DNA of 64,000 nucleotides, from positions 598,309 to 662,308 of the forward strand of contig MEHQ01002721.1 of assembly GCA_008828725.1 (NCBI GenBank). The letters are read 5' to 3'. Below, piece after piece: positions 46,762-59,800 of this stretch; positions within the stretch are counted from its first letter, which is position 1; every line of letters starts with the position of its first letter. The stretch is from Saccharina japonica (lineage: Eukaryota; Sar; Phaeophyceae; Laminariales; Laminariaceae). Position numbers and translations under genes: made by a program. The notes below the pieces were generated by a model. The model had not been told where the DNA came from. It saw only the letters and a list, made by a program, of their open reading frames with translations, and ran no database searches.

Positions 46762-47358
46762 TTACCGCTTGGCCATGTGCGCCTCCAGCTGCGCGTCCAA
46801 ATCGATAGTCGACACAGAATCTCCCTTTCTTCCTCCTCTGCCCCCCCCCCCCCTGCCGTCCCGCGCACCACTGCCCCGCTTACTTCCGCCGCCGCCGCCA
46901 CCGCCGCCACCGCCGCCACCGCTACCGCCAACACCCCCACGACCACTACCACCGCCTCCGCGACCGCTGGCAGTACCCCCGCGAGCGCCGCCACCGCTCC
47001 CCCCTCCGCCACTCCGGAAGCCACCGCCGCCGCCGCCGCCGCTACCGCCGCCGCCACTGCTCTTCCCACCAGTGCGTGAGAGGAACGAGTTGCTGGAAGC
47101 AGCGCCGGCATTGCGGGACCCTCCACTTCCACCCCCTCCTCCCCCACCGCCACCGCCGCCGCCGCCACCGCCGCCGCCACCGCCACCGCTGGAACGGAAT
47201 CCTCCCCCTCCTCCCATACCACCGCCACCGCTGGGACGGAAACCCCCACCTCCTGCTCCACCTCCACCACCAACATTGTTGTCGCGGAATCCTCCGCCGC
47301 CGCCACCACCGCCAGCGCCAGCACCGTTAGTGGACGGCAGGCCGCCCGTGAGTGTAAC
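46762..47358 (-). CDS. ALYREF: ALYREF exon 5 (Gly-rich region and C-terminal UAP56-binding motif)
   Basis: Entered after GGTGTGCAG, phase 0. It starts VTLTGGLPSTNG, continues as an extreme Gly/Ser/Arg-rich tract and ends STIDLDAQLEAHMAKR then TAA at 46,764-46,762. The terminal motif identifies it as the true end of an ALYREF-type protein. Confidence 0.8.
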   Translation of the reverse strand, partial: VTLTGGLPSTNGAGAGGGGGGGGFRDNNVGGGGGAGGGGFRPSGGGGMGGGGGFRSSGGGGGGGGGGGGGGGGGGGGSGGSRNAGAASSNSFLSRTGGKSSGGGGSGGGGGGGFRSGGGGSGGGARGGTASGRGGGGSGRGGVGGSGGGGGGGGGGGGSKRGSGARDGRGGGGRGGRKGDSVSTIDLDAQLEAHMAKR

Positions 47359-50300
47359 CTGCACACCGCGGCGCGCCGTCATCGTGGGAAAGGTAAAAAG
47401 CGCACAGTTAAGACAAGACATATCTCATGAGATGACGACGAGGGAGCGTCGACACGAAGCGTCAAGCGGAGACGAAAAAATATAAAAGGGCGCAGGTAGT
47501 TGCCCCCATGCCCACATATCTCATTAGACGACGCGGGATCGTCGACACGAAGCGCAAGCGGAGACCAAAAAATAGATAAAAGGGACGCAGAATTAATAGT
47601 TGTCCCCATGCCCAACCACCCACCCATCCATACCCCACCCAACTCACTCACTCGCATACCTACGCATCCACCCACAAGCCCACCTCACCCAGCCAGCCTC
47701 CCGCGCCCGACCGACCTCCAAGGCAAACAGGGAGCATGCTTCCAACCAAAAACAGTGAACTCCTATATACCAGGTATGTAAGAGGCAGTACCTAAGTTTC
47801 GGGGATAAACTACTTGGAACTAGACTCGGACATTTCGTGCAGTGCTGAAAGGGCTACGTATATATCGTACGTGGCAGCCGCAGAGCGGTCCCGAACACAA
47901 ACCCAACCCAAAACAAGCCATCAACACGCCGAGAAATAAAACGCCATCCCGGACAACGGAAAACCCCTCTCTCCCCCGTCCGCCCCTTCTCCCACCCTCT
48001 CACCACGAACACCCCTCCCCTACTCTCACCCCTTTGCCACCTCCCTCATCCCGAAAAACAAGCCACCAACACACCAACGAAACCCCCACCCACTCCAGGA
48101 CAATTGACAACCCGAAATGTGTGTCTTGTCGGTGAAAAACCGGACGTGCTCGGTCCCGGCAATGTATATATATATATATAGGGATGCGAGGGTTTATGCC
48201 CATACCACTACGGCCATGCATGAAAATGAAGTACACCCCCCCCCCATCCCCCTCCGCACTCCCGCGTACGCACCTGGAACGAAACCTCAGATGCGCCGTT
48301 CCTTCCTCCCATGCCTCCTCCTCCTCCTCCAGCCCCTCTCCCCGCCATGCCAACACCGCCTCCACCACCGCCGCCACCACCACGGGAGCCTCCCCCGAAC
48401 CCGTTCATCGCCGGGGCCACATAGGCGTCGAGGTCGTTCGCCTCATCCATGTCGCCCACGCCGCCGTTATCGTCCAGAGCGGTGCCGAAAATGCCCGCGC
48501 GGACATTGGGGATAGCCTGGGGGCGAACGGGGGCCGCCACGGCGATGCGAGACTGAGGCATTCGCGAAGCGGGGACCGGGGCGCTGATAGGCGCCGAGAG
48601 GCCGCTGTTACGCCCACCACCACCAACGCCGCCGCCGACGCCAACGCCAACGTACCCTGCACCGCCGCCACCACCGCCGCCACCACCACCACCACCACCA
48701 CCACCTCTGCCGAAGTCGCTGCCACTCCTACCGTTTTGAGAGGAGCCTCCAGCAAAAGGAGGTTCTGCGTAGGGGAGGAGAGGCGGTGCGATGATGCGCC
48801 GGGGCGCAAAAGAGGGGGGGAGGGGCGCGGAATGAGCTTCAAAATAAACACACATTCAAATGGTTGAATTTACCTCGCCGGCTGCTGTTATGCTGCTATC
48901 GTAACACCAAAAGCCAGGGGACGACCAGGGAGGGTTTCCATTGATAAAATCGCAACAGCGAGTGTCTTCGCCGTTCACTCCGCGCTCTAAAACTAGAGTC
49001 GTGCTCCAGAACTTACGGTGGCATTACCAAACGGTGGGGGGGGGGGGCGTACTCATTTTTTGCTTGCCTTGGTCATTTGACCATTGACCACGCATCCCTT
49101 TCGAGACGGAGCACCGTTCCTACTCCTAAAAGAGACACCCTCCAACATTTGGGCGCTCATTACGCTGTTTCCATACATTACAAAGAAACGTTTTGCTAAT
49201 CGTATCCCCTTCTTGTTTCGCCGCCTGTGGCCACCATCTATCTCCCAAGATAGCGATCGTTTTTTCGCTACTATTTTGTGTACCAAAACTTCTCCATGTC
49301 ACATTCGTCTATTTTTATCTCCTTTAACACATCCCTTCCCTCCTTGTAACTTTCACATTCTCCCACTATGTGAGTTCTACTCTATGGCTTTGCCACATGG
49401 GCACATCTGTGCATCTACTTCCTCCTCCTCCCGGCTACTGGTATACCTCCTTCTTTCTAGCAGGTCCAGGTCCCCGACACGAAATCGCAGTTTCAGCTTT
49501 GTCGCGAAGTCCATTGGGCCGTGCAGATGCTTTTTCATTCCTATCCCTTCTCTCAACCCCCCGTATATCTCCAAGTGTTCTTCCCCTTCTTAACGCTAGC
49601 CTTTCCCTTCTTTCTATTCTTTCTTTTACTTCTGTCTTGTACCCCCTAAATTTCTCTATGGCCAGCATCTCTTTTTGGTTTCCTATAAATCCTTAGGGCG
49701 GGGCGGAGGGGGGTCGCGAGGAGCGGGTGTAGGATAATACAATTTCGGGAAAATTCGTGACAATTTAGCAAAACCGCCCAACAAGCCGGGAGCTTGTATC
49801 GTCTGCCGCGCAACGCCGCTTCTCGTAATAAAACGGCCAACAAGCCACGATAGTCGGTTTGCAAACCTTTCCCGATAGCATTTATTAAAGAGGGGAAACA
49901 GTCGGCGCAATATTATAAACCTGAAACCAGGCGGGGGGGAGGGACAAGTACGTACAAGCAAATATTGAACCAACCACTTACCCGTGAAAATTCACAAAAA
50001 AAAAAGTTGGGGCAAACAAAAAACTACACCAAACCCCCCCCATGCCTACCCGGTCGGTGAAAACCCGACATGCTCCGTCCCGGCATTGTAGGGATGCGAG
50101 GGTCTATGGTCATACGACAACAGCCATGCATGAAAATGAAGTACGCCCCTCCCTCCCCACCCCTCGCCCCTCCCGGCGAACAGAAAAACAACAAAACGTT
50201 GAATCGATACTCCAACAAACTCCCACCTATATACGCGTACAACTAACTAAATGTAAATACTTTTAATACTATTAACAGCATAAAAAAGCTCACCTCTCCA

Positions 50301-53300
50301 GGTCGAGGCAGCAGCACCGCCCCTTCCACCCCCCTCTCCACCTCCGCTTCCTCTAACTCCTCCTGCGCCGGCACCCCTGCCGCGCAGGCCGCTAGCGCGG
50401 GGAGCGCCACCGCCGACAGCGCTCGCCCCTCCTCCACCACCACCACCACCACGACCGCCACCGCCGGCGCCGCCGCCCCGGGGCTCCGGCGCCGCGATAA
50501 TCTCCACGTGCATGGGGGCGCCGTCGAGCGTCCGCTTGTGGAACTGAGCCACCGCATTCTCCGCGTCCTCGAGGCGCTTGAAGATAACCAGGGCCTTCTC
50601 GTTAGATCGGCCGGTGTGGTCATAGTCGATCTGCGACACAATGAGGCGTTATTTTGAAGACGGGGAAGAGGGGAGAGGAGGGAGGGGGGAAGTGAGATGA
50701 TGTGTGATGCTCATCAAGAAGAGGGGCCAGGAGTGGCGTGAGCAAACAGGAATATTCGCGAGGGGTGATACGAGCCACGAGAGGCGTTCGCAGAAGGGGA
50801 TGGGGAGGGGGGGTGTACTCATCTCGTGCACGGCCGTAGTCGTATGACCATAGACCCTCGCATCCCTACAATGCCGGGACGGAGCACGTTGGGTTTTCAC
50901 CAACCAGGCAGACATTGCGGGGGGGGTGTACTCATGGCGTGCACGGCCGTAGTCGTATGACCATAGACCCTCGCGGGGGGCGGGCGGGGGTGTACTTCAT
51001 ATTCATGCATGGCCGTAGTCCGTATGACCATAGACCCTCGCATCCCTGCAATGCCGGGACGGAGCATGTCGGGTTTTCAACGACCATGCATGCATTTCTA
51101 GCACCAAGCGCGAAGCGCCGTGAGGTGTTGGGCGAGTCGCATGAAGGGTGAACTGCATTCTACTAAGAACCGCTTGTGAGGCGGACTTGCACATGGATGA
51201 CAACTTCAATGAGTTAATTGGGGGGGGGGTGTAGCTTCATTTTCATGCATGGCCGTAGTCGTATGACCATAGACCCTCGCATCCCTACAGTGCCGGGACG
51301 GAGCTACTCATTTGTTGCTTGCCTTAGTCATTTGACCATTGACCACGCATCCCTTTCGAGACGGAGCACGGGGCGGGGGTTACTCGATATCCATGCATAG
51401 CCGTAGTCGTATGACCACGGGGGGGGTATTCATGTGCATGGCTGTACTAGTCGTATGACCATAAGACCCTTGCATCCCTACAATGCCGAGGGGAGGCGGG
51501 GGGGGGGGGGCGTACTCATTTGTTGCTTGCCTTAGTCATTTGACCATTGACCACGCATCCCTTTCGAGATGAAGCGGGGGTAGCGTAGGATATGAGGTGG
51601 GGTGGGGTGGGGGGTGGGAATGGAGGTGGGAACGGGGGGGGTCGGTGGATAGGGAATGGAACAGGGATGGGGGTGTTGGGGCTGGAGTAGGGGTAGGGGT
51701 GCGGGTGGGTTGGGGCTGGAGTAGGGTAGGGTTGAAGGTGGGTTGGGACTGGAGGTACGGATGGGGTTGGGGCGAGGACATTTGTGTACGGTATCACACT
51801 GGGTGATAGGACAACACACACCGTCAGAAAAATTCCAGGAGGAGAGAGTGCAACGGCAGAGAGGTGCGTCTATGGTGACATCTCAAAAACGGGGGTCTCC
51901 GAGGCAGGAGGTGCGTTCCCCCTTTCTGTGGAGAAAATCGGTTCGGGACGGCAATACACCGTGGGTGTGTTATCATTGTGTATTACACGGTGTATACGAG
52001 ACCTTGGCTCAACTCCCACAAGATGGTTTCAAGGACAATTGACTATAACCACTATATTGCAACCCTGAGCCCAAACCACTTGGGAAATTCCTGGGAAAAA
52101 TCTCTGAATGAAGAGGTGATGAGGAAGGTAGTGAGGACAACCAACCATTTTGTCCACGCTGGGCCAAGCGGTGTACCCGGTAAACTACCGCATACGACGG
52201 TGTGTCAACCTATGCGTTGTATATCTAGAAAAATTAAAAAAAAAAAAAAACAGCTTTGTGATCGAGGATTTCGTCGAAACTCATGTAATACTTCGATCGC
52301 GCGCACTTACGGGTTTTATATGTCCTCATGCAGGATGGCATGTACATCCTGTATGTGAGGAGAACAACATATGAAGCTGCAGAATTCAGGGAGCGTGTGG
52401 CTATCTGTGAAAAAGAAACCGTAGGTTTGCACGTAACTTTGACACAACTGCAGCAGTAGGAAATAATCATACCTGGTAATACTGTTTTGTACTGGTAAAT
52501 ATATATACCACTCCCCTCCGGAGTATACCACTCAGGTGATAAAACATAGTAAATGCCAAAAGCAACCGCCCGGTTTATCACCGGGGTGTGTTGTGTACCA
52601 CCCCCCCTGCTGTGTCATGCCTCATATTCAGTATGACACCCCCAAAATATCATCCGTGGGTTATACCGTGGCGTGAGTAAAACCACGCAGTACCCCCAGG
52701 TGCGGTACGTAGCCTTTGCCGTGTTCTTGACCCACAAAATCGTACCAGATAAAGTACCAAATATATTACGATGTTCGTGGGAGCCCGCACAAGAAATTTC
52801 AGACTGTCCAAAAAGCGCGGAGAAGCCGCGCACGGGTCGAGCCTTAGCCTGGACTAGGGTTGGGGTTAGGGTTAGGGTTGGGTCGACGGCTTCTCGTGAT
52901 TTGATTTTTTTTTTAACATCCAAAAACACGTACGTAAAACCAGCAAGAAACCATAATATATGTGGTACTTCATCTGGTACGGTCTGTGGGATAAAGGCCG
53001 GTAAAAGGCGCCTCCCCAGGTGTGCGAGTGCTTCCACAGTAGTGTATTTTAGAGACCAGCAACATGGAGGAGGTGGGTGAGGTGCAAAGGCTTGCTAGCG
53101 ACTGCATGGCCCATCCATGGCAGCGAGCAAAAAATCTTCTTCGGCGCCAGCGACTGCTGCTACTGGCGGTACTCTCAAGGCTCCACCACGTACGTGTGTT
53201 TCCGAGGAAAACTACACCTGGTGCGTCTTGCTGCTGCTGCAAAGGGCCCAGCGGCACAGCAGCTCGCCGACAAGCAGCAAGCCAAAGCGTCTGCCACCAA

Positions 53301-53855
53301 GGCTTCCCACCGAAAACCCCGTATACAAGCCAGGCACGGCATCTGCTGCTTCCACAGCAGAGTCCAATATACAAGCCAGGCACGGCATCTGCTGCTGAGG
53401 CCCGAACAACAGATGTGCTGGCTGGCGGCAGAAGCCCCAACCAGCGCTACCACACCCCTTGTTTGTCACACTCCCTTGCCACCTTCCTGAAGCGTGGCAG
53501 AAAAACCTCCAGACGAAGCGTGCTACGATAGAGGTATACAGTAGCACTTTTTTCACTGAAAATGTTTCTGAAACGACGGGGCTCCTTAGACCTATTGAAT
53601 CCTCGAGGATAGGTGTTATGTAGTCCCAATGGAAGAGCTTGGCCATTCGATATTTTCAACTTTTGGGCGCAAATTGCCGCCACGTCTAAAACTCGGCATA
53701 GGCCTATTTTGGCCGAAGAGCCGGATCTTCGGCCGAAAAGCCAGATCTTGCTCGACGAATCGAACAGAAAAAAACAGGAATTCTACGGTTTGCGGGTTTT
53801 CCATGGTCGCATGTACTCGTTCATGTCGAGCGTGCGTAGGAACACAAGCAGCAGC

Positions 53856-53894
<39 letters not shown>

Positions 53895-56800
53895 TACCGG
53901 TACCTAAAAACCAACACCCGAAGATGCCCAGCCAGGGGCACGTGTCTGACCCGGTTGATGACCGATCCACAGAACGTATCAGGACTGAACACGCGGTGGG
54001 TGCGCTTGGTACCCGTAACCTAGGCGTTGTTGTATGTAAGGTCTGGGCGCGAGATAGTCGGCCGGCGCTCTCCAACACCATCGCCCCTGCCGATCCCAGG
54101 CAGACGCGCAACTCCGTAGTCTCGGATTTCCTGCAGCCCTTGTGCGTTCTATCTATTCATGCCCCCCTGAGATGCGGCATTGCTCTCGCGACAGTCAGGA
54201 TTGCTGCTGCTGTAAGCATGGTGCTGCGGGTCCATGGTATTCCGGGCGGTTGGTTCCGGCGTGACGAGGATGGTGGCCTATGTGCTGTGCTGTGTTGCTG
54301 CTGTGTCTGTGCTATGATAGGGTTGCCTCGGAGTTGCCTCGCGAGCCCGTGCCGCATCGGCACCTGGATTGCCATTTGTTTGCTGGAAAATACTCGTAAA
54401 CTTGCTTCAAATATGCACTTGGTCAAAAAAGTGCCCAAGTGCATATTTTGGGAAAACCCGCTTTTCACGGTGGTCTGCCTTTTTCGGTAGGTGGAAAATA
54501 AGGGCCTATATTTTTCACGTCTAGAACTCGATAGGGCTTTGTTCGGTTCAGATCCAGATATATAGATCTATTTCGAGAATTAAATACGTCTCTTAACCCA
54601 TTTAAAACTGAAAAAAATGTCCCAGACTAAATTCCAAGTATTTTGTCCCCAAATTCGCGGGACTAGTTTCTCAAGGGGTTGACCCAAATTCGTCGATATT
54701 TAATTCCTGTTTTGCCTATATTGTTCCTTTTATACTTGGGCCAAGGGATTGTGGTACGTACGTAGCACTTCTAGTTTCCTCCAAAATCAGTGTGCAGGCT
54801 ACTGCAGGTATAGAGCTCATCAATGGACCATACGCTCAGAAAAAAACATGGTGAAGCTCTACCGTTGCATGGGTCACTCGTGCTACGTTAGAGGTAAGCA
54901 CTTATTTGGTGTCTCTGGATGACGGGGCTCCTTAACCCAAATTCGGCGGGGGAAAAAAAAAAAAAAAAATGTTCACTTTTTAAGACCATGGGATTTGGTT
55001 AATATCGGGTTCGTAGCACTGTTATTTCCCTCCAAAAAAAAAAATATATACTTACTATTAGTATAGATCTCAAGTGAAAGAGCCTCCGAAAAAATAAGGT
55101 TTGCACCTCTACCGTAGCATGCGTCCAACCGCCAACTGCTATCACCCCCCCCCCCCCTACCTGCTAAAGAGTGTGGCGACCAAACTCCTTTGCACCCCCA
55201 CTGCTATCACGCCCATTATATCACACCTCCCTACAGAGTATACAACCCCGGTGATACGCTTCCATCAAAATCCCAAATTAATTGCCCACTATCAGTACCG
55301 GGGTACGCTGTACATCACACCCCCGGAGTATAGATAACACACCGGGTAATGAGGCTTTTAGAGCCCCAAACGTTATCACCGGGGGTGTGGTATACACCGT
55401 CGTATACGGTACTGGTTGGGGTTGGGGTTGGGTTGGGTTGGGTGTGGGGGTTGGGTTCGAGGTTGGGGTTCGTGGTTAGAAGTGGGGGTTGGGCTGGGTG
55501 GGTTGGGTTAGGTTGGGGGTGGTTGGCGTCGGGGTTGGAGTGGTGGTAGAAGTGGGGGGTTGGGGTTGGGTCTGGGGTTGGAGTTGGTGCAGAAGTGGGG
55601 TTGAAGTTAGGTTGGGGGGGGGTTGGGTGGGGGTGGGGGTGGTGAGTCGGGTGTAGACAGTGCGGGGGTTTGGGCGCTGGTTTGGGGTCTGGGGTTTGGG
55701 TGGGTCGGGGTTTGAGTCGTGGTTATGAAGAAAATGGGGGGTTGAGGGCTAGGTTGGGTTAGTGGTTGGCGTGGGATTGGGTTGGTGGTGGGGCTGGGGT
55801 TGGGGGTGGGGTTGGGATCGGGGATGTAATTGGTGGTAGAAGTGGGGGGTTCGGGCTGGGTTGGGGCTAGGTTGGGGTTGGGTTGGGTCCGGGGTGGGGT
55901 TGGCGTCGGGATTGGAGTCGGTGGTAGAGGTGGGGGTTGGGGTTGAGGCCGGAGCTGGGGCTAGGGCTGGGGTTGCGGTTGGGGCGGTAAGGAGACTTGC
56001 TAATAATTGAAGGTCTATTGTCCATCAGGTCGGTTGGTGGGGAGTGGAGGCGTGGGGTGGGAGGGTGAGGTGCAATGGGCAGCTACCTACGAGACTTTTA
56101 CTCTTTTCGTTGTTAGTACACAGCAATAACCAGAACAACAAGAAAAACAACGTGTGCAATACGTATCAACAACGCAAACAAGCACAGGAACACATCCATC
56201 ACCATCATCACCAACAACGCACCGAGCAGTGTAGCAGCTCGCCGACCCCGGCGAAGAGCTCCTCGATGTCCTCGTTCATGACGTCATGGTTCAGGCCTTC
56301 CACGCGGACGCGGACGCCAGGGTTCTCGGGTACCTTGCCGCCTGTTCGGTCGGAATTTGGTTGGAATTTGGTAGAAATTCCGTTGAAATTCGGTCGGAAT
56401 TCGCAATCACAAACACAAACGAAAAAGGGAGAGTGAGGAGGACAAGGGCAAGGGAAGCAGGCGTGAGGGGGGAGGGGGGAGGGGGGGGGGGTACATAGCG
56501 GTTACACGAGCAGCTATAGGCGACTTGAAAAAAAAAGGAATATTTTTCAATTAAAAAGTAGACGGCCAGACAAGCAAAAGCAGACAAACAAGAAACAAGA
56601 AGCAAGAGCGATGCGGACCTACATGTAGAGAAATGAAAAGACAGACAGGCAAAACAAACATACAGTCTTTTTCCTCTTCGCTTGTCTGGCTGAAAATACG
56701 TATATACCAAAAAAGAAAAACTCTACGTAAGCTTAGAGGAGCTTCAGAGTCGCACAATCGCGCAGTTTATAGCCTTTCGGCCAGGCGTTTTTATTTTTTT

Positions 56801-59800
56801 GTTAAACGCCATCCACCTAAACACCAGCAGGCGTAAATCTGCCCGCTCACAGGCGAACTTCTCCGGCGTGCCCGCATAACATGATGCTGTTTCTCGTGAG
56901 GTATTGTTTAGTCACGAAGCTGTAAGGCATTCGTTCCCGACGGTGAGCTTACTTTTGGCTTCGGCTAACGGCGGCCACCACCCCGACCCGGAACTCTAAC
57001 CCTAACCCTAACGAGAGGCATGCCTGGTTGGTGTGCCACCTGGTCGTTGTGCTTGGAAAGGCTCTATTTTCAGTGCGGGTACATCTAAGGAAGTTCGCCT
57101 AAGCGGGCAGACTACGCCAACACCCAAAAAATGCGGCGGAGCAATCAGCGCACGCGACCGCCCCTGCTGAGCTCAAGCCCCCCACATGGTTGAGGGTAAA
57201 TAGGGTTAGGGTTAGTGCTATTAATAGTGTTAGGGCTAGGGTTGGGGTCGGGTTGGGGTCTGGGCCGGCGTGCAAGATGAAACAACAATCAAGAGATGTT
57301 GCACCAGCTTAATTGCAAGGTTGATGTTGCAAATAGGGGCACCCCAACCAAGCGGGAGTTGTAATATGGCACTCGCGCTTGCGCGCAAGGAAAGGATGGG
57401 GGAGGGGGGGGGGGGTGTACTTTATTTTCATGCATGGCCGTAGTCGTATGACCATATAGACCCTCGCATCCCTACAATGCCGGGACGGAGCATGTCGGGT
57501 TTTCACCAACCAGGCAGAGGGGGGGCGCCTTTTTAGAGGACACGCGGGGAGCTGGCCAGGGTGCGTAGCATAGGCAGCGCCAGATGCCTCCCTTCAAGCA
57601 TAGCGGCCATCGTGCCAGGCAGAGGAAGCCAATAGGCAAGAAGAGGAGGCACACGACCTTGTGCCGCGTTTCGCATCAAAAGTGAGAGGTCATTCGTATA
57701 CTGCTGTATACCAATTCCTGGTAGCATACCTGATATATGCCATAAGTTTACGATATGACATGGGCAAAAGCAAGAAATAGGTGTATCTATGCCTTTTGAG
57801 CCATTTAAAGGTACACTTAATATTGCACTCGGGAAAAGGCTTACTGGTCCTCCCTCGAGTTGGCGGGCGCCCGATCGTACATGTATACGTATACTGCTAG
57901 CTGAAAGGTTCAAGGTACGCCTCTCTGTCTGCGGCTAATCAAGTTAGGTTTCACCTATATTAGACTTAAATTGTACCTATAAATGGCTCAATTGCACCGC
58001 CTCTCTGTGGCTACTCAAGTTATGTTTCACCTATTTTTGGCTTCAATTGTGTACCTATAAATGGCTCAATTGCACCGTTTTCTGGCATAACTGAACGATA
58101 CGGCCACAGGGCCGTCGGGACCAGGGGCCAGGTGACCCGACCGAGCTGTCGACAAGAACAAAACACGACCAGACTGCGAAATCAAGTTCTTCGGGGGGTT
58201 GTGCATTGCTTACACAGAGTGCCGCACACGCAGTAAGAACCCACTACGAAACTGGACTGTTGGCTAGTAGAAGTTTTCATTCTTGGGAAAGAGACCATTT
58301 GTAGGTACGCTGTACATACAGGTTGAACCATGTATAGGTGCAATTGACGCCAAAAATAGGTGAAACTCAACTTGAGTAGCCACAGAGAAGTGAGGAGAGT
58401 ACCTTGAAGCTTTCAGCCAAATTAAGGTACGATCGGGTACTGGCCAACCACAGGAAGGGCCAAGAAGCCTTTTCCCGAGTGCAGTAGTCTACTTATAGCC
58501 CCAAAAGGAACAGGTACGAAGTATGTACGTGTACATAGGTCTACCCATTTTTGGCCTTCACTTATAAAAGATTGTCTTTGTTGGTAGAGAGACAATGGCA
58601 TGCTTGTTTAAGTCTCAAAAGCGTTACCTAGCCCCTGGTCGGCAGTGCCAAAAGAGCAATCATAATGTAGAAAAAAACTGTGAGCGCAACGTTGGAGCGG
58701 AGATAAGCAAACTGCACGACGAGCATAAGGCACTACTCGTACTCGCACATACCTGGTACCGCAGCAGCTGCCAGGCTACTTTTTACTCGCAGCAGCGACG
58801 TACGAGTACTCGCCAACAAGTACACATACCGCCTATTAATAGCTGACAGGCCACTTCGCAGCAGCTAAAAAATACGTATAACGGCGCTGTTGCGCTAACT
58901 ACTCTTTATGTTGAGGCCTCTCTACAGTAGTTTCCTTGGAACTGGCGAGTCTGGTGTTCTCGCGAGGAGAAAGTTTAAATTTGGCTTGTTCTCCATTAAA
59001 AAAAACGATCCTTTTGCACGGCGGCACACCTTCGGACAGCAGCCGAGAGCAAATGGAGATGGAGATGGCGTGGCAGGTAGATATTGTGTGCATTCGAGCG
59101 AGTACACGTTCCGGTATATATATACCAGCAGTCTTTTCTACCAAAGGTGAAATATTCTGGAGCCCCGGAGTATTGTTATTGTTGCCATGCTGCCAAAATT
59201 CTGCTACGATAGCCCGAGGTCACTAGGAGTATCTACGATTTATGTTTCAGGTCATGATATGTATGTACGAGCATGACAAAATGTGGACGCTTTTATTGAC
59301 ACTTTGGGGACACAACGAACACGAGCAAAACCTCACCAAGTACACACCAAATCAAGCCTACGAAATGAATGTAAAACAAAAGCAAGCACACATAATAATT
59401 CAGTAGTGCGGTAAAGGCTACTGGAGTCGCCTTTACAGCAAGCACACACAGCAAGCACACAGGCAAAAGCGCAAAAAAGGAGCAAAAGTGTGGGCGGCGG
59501 GCGGATCTTGTTCCAAACAAAAATATGTACGTTCACCAAAATGCGCTCCGATCGTGCATAATGTACAGGAGTACCCCTGGTACCAATCCAGGCGGACAGC
59601 GAGATAGTACGAGTACTCGTAGCAGTATGGAGTACACGCGAGAACAGAGTGCAAGCACACCCATCTCGCAGAGTATACCAGCACTCGTGCAGAGGGCCCT
59701 GTACATATCATACATAACAGCAGCAGCAGTGGCCGCTGAAAAAATCCACGAACGAAAGCACGAAGCAAGCGCACACAGCCACCACAGCAGCAGCACCAGC

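Larger units (their letters stand above)
53521..54872. mobile_element. Probable 1.35-kb member of the GCTACGRTAGAGGT TIR family, with nested insertions
   Basis: The left end TGCTACGATAGAGGTATACA (53,521-53,540) and the right end AAGCTCTACCGTTGCATGGG (54,853-54,872) are inverted family termini. The sequence before the right end (CTCCAAAATCAG) matches that before the end at 55,120. Inside lie a CAG microsatellite and the MITE at 54,592-54,682. The pairing of these two ends is inferred. Confidence 0.5.

Noticed and set aside
46777-48867. Long plus-strand Ala/Pro/Thr-rich and proline-rich reading frames opposite ALYREF exons 4 and 5
   Set aside because: They are complements of the glycine codons (GGN read as NCC). 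The minus strand has the splice sites and the conserved C-terminal motif.
53117-53490. Frame starting MAASKKSSSAPATAATGGTL, histone H1-like in composition
   Set aside because: It lies inside ALYREF intron 2, changes frame repeatedly, and overlaps a small tandem duplication (GCCAGGCACGGCATCTGCTG). There is no domain.
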